DNA of 5,601 nt from JAKFWF01 sp041745515 (GTDB lineage Bacteria; Pseudomonadota; Alphaproteobacteria; Rhizobiales; Hyphomicrobiaceae). How positions within the stretch are numbered: the stretch's first letter is position 1; every line of letters starts with the position of its first letter. The notes below the pieces were generated by a model. The model was given only the letters and a program-made list of their open reading frames with translations. It was not told the origin of the DNA and did no database searches. A program made the position numbers and the translations under genes. Shown here piece after piece: positions 1 through 5,601 of the stretch. The DNA lies in NCBI GenBank assembly GCA_041745515.1, contig JBGTIU010000037.1:1-5601 (forward strand), given 5' to 3'.

Positions 1-1
1 G

Positions 2-1234
2 CGACTGCAGCAGCCGGATGTGGTGGTGTTGGGCGCGCTCAACGAAGGCACTTGGCCGCAGGCAGCCGAGCCGGGCCCGTGGCTCAATCGACCGATGCGC
101 AAGCACCTGGGCCTGCCAAGTCCGGAGGAAGCGATCGGCCACGCCGCACATGATGTGTCGATGCTGCTCGGGGCGCAACGAGTTTACTTGACCAGGGCAC
201 AGAAGATCGATGGCGTGCCGACCGTGCCGTCCCGCTGGTTGCTGCGATTGCACGCACTGCTTGGTGGGCTGGGTCTCGGTCAGGTACTGAAACCCGACCA
301 GCCGTGGCTCGCCTGGGCCCAAACGCGCGATGCTATCGCCTCGTCGAAGCGGATTTCGGCGCCGACCCCGCGACCGGCCTTGCATCTGAGACCACGGCAA
401 TTGACCGTCAGCGATGTGGAAAGACTGATGGCTAATCCGTACGCGATCTTTGCCTCGCGTATTCTCAGGCTCGATTGTCTGCCATCTTTGGGTCAGCAGC
501 CCGATGCCAGCCTTCGCGGCGGTATTGTGCATCAGGCGCTCGGTCGCTTCGCGGAACGCTATCCCGAGCGCTTGCCGGGCGATCCGTGTGCCGAACTGCT
601 GCGGCTGGCCGAAGGTGTTCTTGCTGAATACACAGGCAGCCCGCGCGTCGCGGCATTCTGGGTCCCGCGGTTTGCTCGCTTCGCCAATTGGTTTGCCGAA
701 ACCGAGTGGGGCCGTCGCGCGAGCATTACGCGAACGCTGGCCGAAGTCACCGGGGCAACGGTGCTTGCGGCTCCAGCGGGTCCGGTCACGCTGAAGGCAC
801 GCGCCGATCGTATCGACTGCAGTTTGGATGGCCTGGTCATCACTGATTACAAGACCGGCGGCGATATGAGAGTGCTCGCCGGTCGAGCGGCAAGGTGCGA
901 AGCGCCGCAATTGCCTTTGGAGGCGGCGATTGCCTTGGCCGGCGGCTTTGCCCACGTTGATCCGCGAAGGGTTACAGGGCTGCGTTACATCTCGGCATCG
1001 GGTGGGGAACCGGCCGGCTCCGCCGTTGACATCAGGACGGATGATGTAGCGGCACTCGCCGCCACCGCGCAGGCGGGCCTGACCCGGCTGATCGCGGCCT
1101 TCGATAACGAGGCGACGCCTTTCACCGCCGTCAGGCGCACGCGTTTCAATTACGACTACGACGACTACGCGCATCTGGCGCGGGTGGCCGAGTGGTCCGG
1201 TGGCGACGACTCGGGTGAGGGAGACGAGACATGA
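2..1234 (+). CDS. addB: AddB, C-terminal part of the double-strand break repair helicase-nuclease subunit (5' end outside window)
   Basis: This is the AddB subunit of the cytoplasmic AddAB helicase-nuclease, which processes double-strand breaks for RecA-dependent repair. The frame is open from base 2. The GTG at 20 lies inside the conserved segment VVVLGALNEGTWPQ, so it is an internal codon and not the start. About 410 residues remain of a family that is usually near 1000. The RecB-type nuclease domain is visible: GGIVHQALGRF with His at 530-532, ADRID with Asp at 806-808, ITDYKTGG with Asp at 845-847 and Lys at 851-853, then Gln at 908-910 in APQLPLEA. All catalytic positions look intact. 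The C-terminus carries DYDDYAHLARVAEWS, which I recall as typical of alphaproteobacterial AddB. The Cys that begins the iron-sulfur motif in Bacillus-type AddB is replaced by Asn (434-436), and the end of the protein has no Cys cluster. The stop overlaps the addA start by four bases. Confidence 0.95.
   Translation, partial: RLQQPDVVVLGALNEGTWPQAAEPGPWLNRPMRKHLGLPSPEEAIGHAAHDVSMLLGAQRVYLTRAQKIDGVPTVPSRWLLRLHALLGGLGLGQVLKPDQPWLAWAQTRDAIASSKRISAPTPRPALHLRPRQLTVSDVERLMANPYAIFASRILRLDCLPSLGQQPDASLRGGIVHQALGRFAERYPERLPGDPCAELLRLAEGVLAEYTGSPRVAAFWVPRFARFANWFAETEWGRRASITRTLAEVTGATVLAAPAGPVTLKARADRIDCSLDGLVITDYKTGGDMRVLAGRAARCEAPQLPLEAAIALAGGFAHVDPRRVTGLRYISASGGEPAGSAVDIRTDDVAALAATAQAGLTRLIAAFDNEATPFTAVRRTRFNYDYDDYAHLARVAEWSGGDDSGEGDET
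1217..1223 (+). promoter_or_regulatory. Ribosome binding site of addA, inside the end of addB
   Basis: A purine-rich GAGGGAG lies seven bases before the ATG at 1231, within the last codons of addB. Together with the ATGA stop/start overlap it supports ATG 1231 as the addA start and suggests translational coupling between the two subunits. Confidence 0.6.
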
Positions 1235-4200
1235 CCGCCGCTTCCGCAAATTCGGCGGAGTTGCTGGCCGACACCGAGAAGGCGCAATCGGCCGCGTCCG
1301 ATCCGGCGGTGTCCGCCTGGGTTTCAGCCAACGCAGGCGCCGGCAAGACGCACGTGCTTAAGATGCGCGTGCTGCGGCTGCTGCTGGCGGGCACCGGGCC
1401 CGAGCGCATCCTGTGCCTCACCTATACCAAGGCGGCGGCGGCGGAAATGTCCGCGCGCGTGTTCGCGGATCTATCGCGTTGGGCGACTGCGCCCGAAGAG
1501 AAGCTGGAGCTTGAACTCGCAAAACTGCTGGGGCGCTCACCGGTTCCTGCCGATCGGCTCCGAGCGCGCCGGTTGTTTGCAGCGGCAATCGAAACGCCGG
1601 GCGGCTTGAAGGTGCAAACCATTCACGCGTTCTGCGAACGGCTGCTGCAGCGATTTCCATTGGAAGCGGGCGTGCCGCCGGGTTTTCGGGTTCTCGACGA
1701 TGAGGCGGCGGTCAAGCTGCGTCGCGAAGCGATCGATGGCATGTTGCACGCGAGCACTCAGAATCGCGCGACGGCACTCGGTCAAGCGCTTCAAACGACG
1801 ATCGCGTATGCAACCGACGAACGCTTCGACGAAGTCCTGACGAAGGCGATCAGCAAGCGATCCTGGCTCGAGGCCATGTCTAGCCTCGAGTTGCGCGACG
1901 AGGGCGCCGATCTGGCGTCCGCCGAGGCGCTGTATCGCGGTGCCTTGGGGCTCGCCGCCGATGTCGATCTCGATGCGACCAAACGTGCTCTGGCCGCACT
2001 GCTCAGCGATGCTGAACTGAAACGTCTGACGGATGCGCTCAACGGTGGCAGCAAAAGCGATATCAAGGCGTCAGAGCGCGCTGCCGCCGTACTCGCGGCG
2101 CCCTCAGCCAGCCTGCGGATCGCGGCGCTGGCTTCACTCCTGCTGACCGGCGAAGGCCAGCCGCGCGCCAGCCTGATGACCAGGTCCGTCAGGCAGGACC
2201 ACCCCGATCTCGAGGCGGTCATGCAACGCGTCACCGACCGCTTCTTCGCTCTGGAGACCACGCGCCGCGCGCTTGCTTTCCTGGCCGCCAACATGGCGTT
2301 GATCCGCCTCGCCATGGACGTGCTGCAGCGCTACGCCGACGCGAAAGCACAACGCGCGGCACTTGACTTCGACGACCTGATCGAACGTTCCAAAAACCTG
2401 CTGAGCAGTGCCGAAGCGACAACATGGGTGTTGTTCAAGCTTGACGGCGGGCTCGACCACATTCTCGTCGACGAGGCGCAGGACACGAGCCCGGCACAAT
2501 GGGCAGTGATCGAGGCATTGGCACAGGAGTTTTTTTCGGGATCCGGCTCATCCAAGGCACAGCGGACACTGTTCGCTGTTGGCGATGAAAAGCAGTCGAT
2601 CTACAGCTTCCAGAACGCTGCGCCCAAGATGTTTGCGGCGACCGGCAAGCATTTTCAAGAGCTCGCCGAGTCAGCGGGCCTGGCTTGGCGGGCGGTGCCG
2701 TTGCAGCTCTCGTTCCGCTCGGTGACGCCGGTTCTCGACGCGGTCGATCGTGTTTTCGCATCGCGCCAACGGACCCATGGCGTGACGAGCGAAGCATCCT
2801 CAATACGACATGTAGGGCTACGCGCCGGGCAGGCAGGGCTCGTTGAGGTGTGGCCGTCGCTCGACTGGGGCGAAGGTGAGAGCGGTGATCTGTGGGCGCC
2901 GCACGAGGAGGTCCCGGCAACGTCGCCAGCAAGCCGGGTCGCGGCGCGCATCGCAGACACGATTGCCCATTGGCTGGAGAAAGGCGAGCGGCTGCACTCT
3001 CAGGGCCGCGCGATCTGCCCCGGCGACATTCTTATTCTGGTTCGCAAGCGCCAGCCGTTCGCAATCCCGATGGTGGCGGCTTTGAAAATGCGCGGCATCC
3101 CAGTCGCCGGCATGGACAGAATGCGCCTGACCCAGCAGATAGCCGTGCAGGATCTGATGGCGTTGTTTGATTTCCTGTGCCTGCCCGAGGACGATCTGGC
3201 ACTTGCGACAGTGTTGAAATCGCCGTTGTTCGATCTCGATGACGACGATCTGCTGGCCATCGCGCCCGGCCGCAAGGGCACGTTGTGGAGCGCGACCATC
3301 GATCGAGCGAAGGCCGATCAGCGCTTTCGTCCGGCGGCGGAAAAGCTGAAGCTGTGGCGGACACAAGCCGATTTCACTCCCCCGTTCGAATTCCTCGCAA
3401 ATCTTCTCGATCGCGATGGCTGCCGCGCCCGCCTGTTGCGTCGGCTCGGGCCGGACGCCGCCGACCCGATCGATGAGCTGATGAACCTGGCGCTCAACTA
3501 TGACGATCGTGCGCCGCCGTCGCTGCAAGGGTTTGTCGCGTGGTTGAAGGCAGGTGATCGTGAAATCAAGCGCGATATGGAGCAGTCGCGCGACGAAGTG
3601 CGCGTAATGACGGTGCATGGCGCGAAAGGCCTCGAGGCGCCGATCGTGTTCCTGCCCGACACTTGCTCATCCGGCGTTCGGCGCACAGCCGGTGAACTTG
3701 TCGAATTGAGCGATGCTGTGCGGCAGGTCGAAATGACGCCGCCGCTTGCCTGGGTCATCAAAGGCGCGGGCCGAATCGCTCAGGTCAGGGATGCCAAGGC
3801 CGCAGCGGAAGCCGCAGAGCGGGAGGAGCACGTGAGGCTGCTTTACGTAGCGCTAACCCGGCCACGTGATCGTCTCTATGTTGCCGGTTTTGAAGGCCGA
3901 AATGGCCGCGCTGAGGGCTGCTGGTACGACCTGATCGTCGACGGGCTCGACGGTGTCCTGTGCGACGCGATCGGAGCGGACGGCGGCAAAGTGCGGCGCG
4001 TCGAGACACAGCAGACAGCCGCGCCTGAACCGTCAAGGTTGATGATCCGCGACAATGGCCGGGTCGCGCCATTGCCGGACTGGGCGAAGCAGCCGGCACC
4101 GCGTGAGCTGGGCGTGACGGTGCCGCTCGCGCCATCTAGGTTGGCACCGCTCGAAACCGATGACGCGGGCGAGCCGACGAACCTACAGAACGGGAAAGCG

Positions 4201-4806
4201 ATGGTAAGCCTGTCCGACCTGGCGGCGCCTTCGCCGCTGGTGCAGGTCGAGGAAGCGAGGTTTTTGCGTGGGACACTGACCCACGCGCTGCTCGAGCATC
4301 TGCCCGCCCTCGATCCGGCCGCTTGGGACACAGCCGCGGCAGCGTTTCTCCGTACGCGCGGCGGCAATCTATCGGCGTCCACTCGCGCCAGTATCCTCGC
4401 CGAAAGCCTGCGCGTGCTGCGCGATCCGGTATTTGCGGATGTATTTGGCCCTGACAGCCGCGCGGAAGTACCGCTGGTAGCCGAGATCGGCAATCCGCGC
4501 GGGCGCGGCCCGGCGCTGCGAATTACAGGGCAGATCGATCGGCTGGCGCGGCGCGCTGACGAAATCCTGATCGTCGACTACAAGACGAACCGCGCGCCGC
4601 CGCTCGACGTCGCCGACGTACCGCCCGCCTACCTTCTCCAGTTGGCTGCCTATCGCCTTGGCATACAACACGTTTTTGGCCGACTGCCGGTGCGAGCAGC
4701 AGTTCTTTGGACGGACGGCCCGCGGCTGATGCCGATTCCTTCAGCCATGCTGGATCAACATGAGAGGCAGCTTTGGAAACTCGATGCGGCTCGCCTTGAC
4801 GCCTGA
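1231..4806 (+). CDS. addA: AddA, ATP-dependent helicase-nuclease subunit of double-strand break repair
   Basis: AddA is the motor subunit of AddAB: a 3'-5' UvrD/Rep-type (SF1A) helicase joined to a RecB-family nuclease, acting on broken DNA ends in the cytoplasm. At 1191 residues it is full length for the alphaproteobacterial family. Helicase motifs occur in order: Walker A ANAGAGKT (33-40), motif Ia ILCLTYTKAAAAEM (from 60), Walker B DEAQDT (414-419), motif III GDEKQSIYSFQ (451-461), motif IV LSFRS (493-497), motif V VMTVHGAKGLE (792-802) and motif VI LLYVALTRPRDR (870-881). The C-terminal nuclease has His1018 in GTLTHALLEH, Asp1103 in GQIDR, Asp1116 and Lys1118 in VDYKTN, and the Q1137-xxx-Y1141 motif in LLQLAAYR. 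All key residues are present, so it should be active. The start ATG overlaps the addB stop, and no promoter is needed between the two genes. A run of seven T at 2530-2536 sits between motifs II and III. Confidence 0.97.
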   Translation: MTAASANSAELLADTEKAQSAASDPAVSAWVSANAGAGKTHVLKMRVLRLLLAGTGPERILCLTYTKAAAAEMSARVFADLSRWATAPEEKLELELAKLLGRSPVPADRLRARRLFAAAIETPGGLKVQTIHAFCERLLQRFPLEAGVPPGFRVLDDEAAVKLRREAIDGMLHASTQNRATALGQALQTTIAYATDERFDEVLTKAISKRSWLEAMSSLELRDEGADLASAEALYRGALGLAADVDLDATKRALAALLSDAELKRLTDALNGGSKSDIKASERAAAVLAAPSASLRIAALASLLLTGEGQPRASLMTRSVRQDHPDLEAVMQRVTDRFFALETTRRALAFLAANMALIRLAMDVLQRYADAKAQRAALDFDDLIERSKNLLSSAEATTWVLFKLDGGLDHILVDEAQDTSPAQWAVIEALAQEFFSGSGSSKAQRTLFAVGDEKQSIYSFQNAAPKMFAATGKHFQELAESAGLAWRAVPLQLSFRSVTPVLDAVDRVFASRQRTHGVTSEASSIRHVGLRAGQAGLVEVWPSLDWGEGESGDLWAPHEEVPATSPASRVAARIADTIAHWLEKGERLHSQGRAICPGDILILVRKRQPFAIPMVAALKMRGIPVAGMDRMRLTQQIAVQDLMALFDFLCLPEDDLALATVLKSPLFDLDDDDLLAIAPGRKGTLWSATIDRAKADQRFRPAAEKLKLWRTQADFTPPFEFLANLLDRDGCRARLLRRLGPDAADPIDELMNLALNYDDRAPPSLQGFVAWLKAGDREIKRDMEQSRDEVRVMTVHGAKGLEAPIVFLPDTCSSGVRRTAGELVELSDAVRQVEMTPPLAWVIKGAGRIAQVRDAKAAAEAAEREEHVRLLYVALTRPRDRLYVAGFEGRNGRAEGCWYDLIVDGLDGVLCDAIGADGGKVRRVETQQTAAPEPSRLMIRDNGRVAPLPDWAKQPAPRELGVTVPLAPSRLAPLETDDAGEPTNLQNGKAMVSLSDLAAPSPLVQVEEARFLRGTLTHALLEHLPALDPAAWDTAAAAFLRTRGGNLSASTRASILAESLRVLRDPVFADVFGPDSRAEVPLVAEIGNPRGRGPALRITGQIDRLARRADEILIVDYKTNRAPPLDVADVPPAYLLQLAAYRLGIQHVFGRLPVRAAVLWTDGPRLMPIPSAMLDQHERQLWKLDAARLDA

Positions 4807-4877
4807 GCACTGCATCCTTAGGTATCGCTCACATCCGATCGCGCATGGACGCTTGCCAAGCGCACGCCTTCGCAACC

Positions 4878-4882
4878 AGGAG
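4878..4882 (+). promoter_or_regulatory. Ribosome binding site of trxA
   Basis: AGGAG lies eight bases before ATG 4891, a standard Shine-Dalgarno spacing, and fixes the trxA start. The rest of the 84-bp addA-trxA gap (4807-4890) shows no convincing promoter. It holds a small five-pair hairpin (4850-4862, CGCTT/AAGCG, three-base loop) without a T tail. Whether trxA is read from the add operon or its own promoter cannot be decided from the sequence. Confidence 0.75.
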
Positions 4883-4890
4883 AGTGTTCC

Positions 4891-5223
4891 ATGTCGTCGT
4901 CCCACAATGTGACGGACAAGACTTTCGAGGCGGAGGTGCTGAAGTCGACCGAGCCCGTCCTTGTTGATTTCTTCGCCGAATGGTGCGGCCCCTGCAAAGC
5001 CATGGCTCCGGCCCTCGAGCAGGTCGCGGCCGAGATGAAAGGCAAACTCAAGGTCGTAAAGGTCGATGTCGACCAGAACCCGAAAATTACCACGGACTAT
5101 CGGATCCAGGCGATGCCGACGTTGATGATCTTCAAGGACGGCAAGATCGCTGCGCAAAACGTGGGCGCCTTGGTGCAGAAGAAAAAACTTGAAGAGTGGG
5201 TCAAGGCGTCGATCACCGGTTAA
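4891..5223 (+). CDS. trxA: Thioredoxin
   Basis: Thioredoxin is a small cytoplasmic dithiol-disulfide reductase. It is recycled by NADPH-thioredoxin reductase and supplies electrons to enzymes such as ribonucleotide reductase and methionine sulfoxide reductase. The 110-residue protein is one complete thioredoxin fold of the usual length. The active site WCGPC covers residues 31-35 (Cys32, Cys35), the buried Asp is Asp26 in LVDFFAEW, and the cis-proline is Pro76 in AMPT. A Gly-Ala near 92-93 and the closing helix KKKLEEWV match the family end. There is no signal peptide or membrane segment, which argues against a periplasmic Dsb or Tlp protein. The ATG at 4891 follows a good AGGAG. The gene lies 84 bp after addA on the same strand, an arrangement I know from Rhizobiales. 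The expected next gene, folC, is not present. Confidence 0.96.
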   Translation: MSSSHNVTDKTFEAEVLKSTEPVLVDFFAEWCGPCKAMAPALEQVAAEMKGKLKVVKVDVDQNPKITTDYRIQAMPTLMIFKDGKIAAQNVGALVQKKKLEEWVKASITG

Positions 5224-5261
5224 GTGATTGATTCAGAATTTATTTGCGCATTCGATTGAAA

Positions 5262-5302
5262 CGATCTTGCTCTAACCCGAGCGGATCGGTAACTTCTTTT
5301 TT
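5262..5302 (+). terminator. Possible rho-independent terminator after trxA
   Basis: Thirty-eight bases after the trxA stop, CGATC (5262-5266) can pair with GATCG (5284-5288), and inside it GCTC (5269-5272) pairs with GAGC (5279-5282) around the loop TAACCC. The two helices are separated by an uneven internal loop (TT against G). A T-rich stretch CTTCTTTTTT follows at 5293-5302, five bases after the stem base begins to open. The stem is weak and the T run is not directly adjacent, so this is only a candidate. It overlaps the candidate tRNA promoter. Confidence 0.35.
5267..5295 (+). promoter_or_regulatory. Weak candidate promoter for tRNA-Gly
   Basis: TTGCTC (5267-5272) and TAACTT (5290-5295) are separated by 17 bases, and a start a few bases later would fall just before the tRNA at 5307. 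Each box matches only three of six positions of the sigma-70 consensus. The placement is right but the sequence match is poor, so the alternative is that the tRNA is transcribed through from trxA. Confidence 0.2.
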
Positions 5303-5306
5303 GGAC

Positions 5307-5381
5307 GCGGGCGTAGCTCAGGGGTAGAGCATCACGTTGCCAACGTGAGGGTCGACGGTTCAAATCCGTTCGCCCGCTCCA
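5307..5381 (+). tRNA. tRNA-Gly (anticodon GCC), CCA encoded
   Basis: A complete cloverleaf can be drawn. The acceptor stem GCGGGCG (5307-5313) pairs with CGCCCGC (5371-5377). The D stem is GCTC/GAGC (5316-5319 with 5327-5330). The anticodon stem TCACG/CGTGA (5332-5336 with 5344-5348) encloses the loop TTGCCAA, with anticodon GCC at 5339-5341. The T stem GACGG/CCGTT (5354-5358 with 5366-5370, one G-T pair) encloses TTCAAAT. T5378 is the discriminator base and CCA is encoded at 5379-5381. The anticodon reads GGC and GGU. The gene is intact, and the neighbouring IS end starts nine bases after it. Confidence 0.97.
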
Positions 5382-5390
5382 ATTGTTTCT

Positions 5391-5416
5391 TGTACGACCC
5401 GAACACATGGGTGACA
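5391..5416. repeat. Putative terminal inverted repeat of the IS (one end only)
   Basis: This is the outermost conserved-looking sequence next to the tRNA. It starts with TGT and ends in GGGTGACA, and lies just beyond the transposase reading frame as expected for an IS end. The partner repeat is not in the window, so the call rests on position, the TGT start and similarity to the inner copy at 5425-5441. Confidence 0.5.
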
Positions 5417-5441
5417 GAGCGTACCTAAGACATAGGTAACA
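5400..5441. repeat. Imperfect direct repeat pair at the IS end
   Basis: CGAACACATGGGTGACA (5400-5416) and CTAAGACATAGGTAACA (5425-5441) match at 13 of 17 positions, 25 bases apart. The inner copy contains the natural stop codon of the transposase frame (5425-5427, minus strand). Such paired copies at an element end may be two transposase binding sites; that function is inferred. Confidence 0.55.
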
Positions 5442-5601
5442 CAATCGGTCCGAATGGGTTGTTGCAGGGTTTTCTGTTCCAAGTCCACATATCCGAGATC
5501 GTAGGTCATGAATGTGACGAGCCAGATGCCGTCATCGACCTCCTTCACGCCGAGCCTCTGTCCGGCCATCACGGACGAGATATTGATCTTTTTTCGATGC
5601 A
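5425..5601 (-). pseudogene. C-terminal tail of an integrase-type (DDE) transposase, apparently frameshifted, 5' part outside window
   Basis: Read on the minus strand, the frame is open from the window edge and gives HRKKINISSVMAGQRLGVKE followed by VDDGIWLVTFMTYDLGYVDLE. I recognise this as the beta-rich C-terminal tail that follows the catalytic core in IS481-like transposases, where RKKINLSTVFAGQ and WLVSFMxYDLGY are usual. The catalytic domain is not in the window. After LEQKTLQ (ending at 5462) the family normally continues with about three residues and then NPFGPK-VLPMS and a stop. Here NPFGPIVLPMS and its TAG (5425-5427) are present but in another frame, starting at 5460. One base remains where about nine are expected, which fits an 8-bp deletion. 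Without correction the frame runs on to a stop at 5360-5362, inside the tRNA antisense strand. The GTG at 5572 is internal, not a start. Confidence 0.75.

Larger units (their letters stand above)
5391..5601 (-). mobile_element. 3' part of an insertion sequence, IS481-like, running off the right edge
   Basis: The segment joins a transposase C-terminal coding region on the minus strand to a plausible element end. The end, read on the plus strand, starts TGTACGACCCGAACACATGG at 5391. A TGT start suits IS481-type ends, and the element's end would lie nine bases downstream of tRNA-Gly. The other end, its inverted repeat and the target duplication are outside the window, so the boundary and the family name are inferred. 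Confidence 0.7.

Noticed and set aside
20..1234. GTG at 20 as the start of a separate 404-residue protein
   Set aside because: The codons before it (2-19) stay in frame and the GTG lies in the conserved AddB segment VVVLGALNEGTWP, so it is an internal valine of a truncated gene.
1791..2315. A 174-codon open frame on the minus strand inside addA
   Set aside because: The composition is Ser/Arg/Ala-rich as expected from the reverse of GC-rich coding DNA, and the plus strand is clearly AddA.
2818..3618. A long open frame (266 codons) on the minus strand inside addA
   Set aside because: It lies wholly antisense to the conserved AddA helicase region, has no recognisable domain, and long antisense frames are expected in GC-rich genes.
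4850..4862. Hairpin CGCTT-GCC-AAGCG between addA and trxA as a terminator
   Set aside because: The stem has only five pairs and no T run follows; it is more likely chance and does not show that addA and trxA are separate transcripts.
5360..5390. tRNA-Gly 3' end as the attachment site of an integrative element
   Set aside because: The adjacent element encodes a DDE-type transposase tail and not a tyrosine recombinase, and no second copy of the tRNA 3' sequence is present in the window.
5220..5444. A 74-codon minus-strand open frame across the trxA-tRNA gap
   Set aside because: It runs antisense through the whole tRNA-Gly gene into the IS end and contains nothing recognisable; tRNA antisense frames of this kind are a common false call.
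5360..5572. A 70-residue stand-alone protein on the minus strand
   Set aside because: The frame continues upstream to the window edge with transposase sequence, and its last part is the out-of-frame IS tail and tRNA antisense. It is better explained as a truncated, frameshifted transposase.

Overview
The window looks like chromosomal DNA from an alphaproteobacterium, most likely of the Hyphomicrobiales (Rhizobiales). The grounds are high GC, the addB-addA-trxA gene order typical of that group, and AddA and AddB sequences of the alphaproteobacterial type. The genus cannot be named from the sequence alone.

Layout. Positions 2-1234 hold the last ~410 codons of addB, whose 5' part lies outside the window. 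addA (1231-4806) overlaps addB by four bases (ATGA), so the two are translationally coupled. After an 84-bp gap comes trxA (4891-5223), a complete thioredoxin gene with a good ribosome binding site. The 83 bp after trxA contain a weak terminator-like hairpin with a T-rich tail and a weak candidate tRNA promoter. A complete tRNA-Gly(GCC) gene with encoded CCA follows at 5307-5381. Nine bases after the tRNA, a TGT-starting end of an insertion sequence begins (5391). The rest of the window is the 3' part of that element on the minus strand: the C-terminal tail of an integrase-type (DDE, IS481-like) transposase, apparently frameshifted near its end.

How the genes work together. AddA (UvrD-like helicase plus RecB-type nuclease) and AddB (inactivated-helicase fold plus RecB-type nuclease) form the AddAB helicase-nuclease. 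It resects double-strand DNA ends and prepares 3' single strands for RecA. TrxA is a general disulfide reductase and only a positional neighbour. In many Rhizobiales trxA is followed by folC. Here it is followed by a tRNA and an IS end, so the right side of the window looks like a rearrangement or insertion point.

I see no evidence of a new biological system. Most of the window is ordinary housekeeping DNA. The points worth a second look are the IS boundary beside the tRNA, its paired end repeats, the frameshifted transposase tail, the missing folC and the absence of iron-sulfur cysteines in this AddB.
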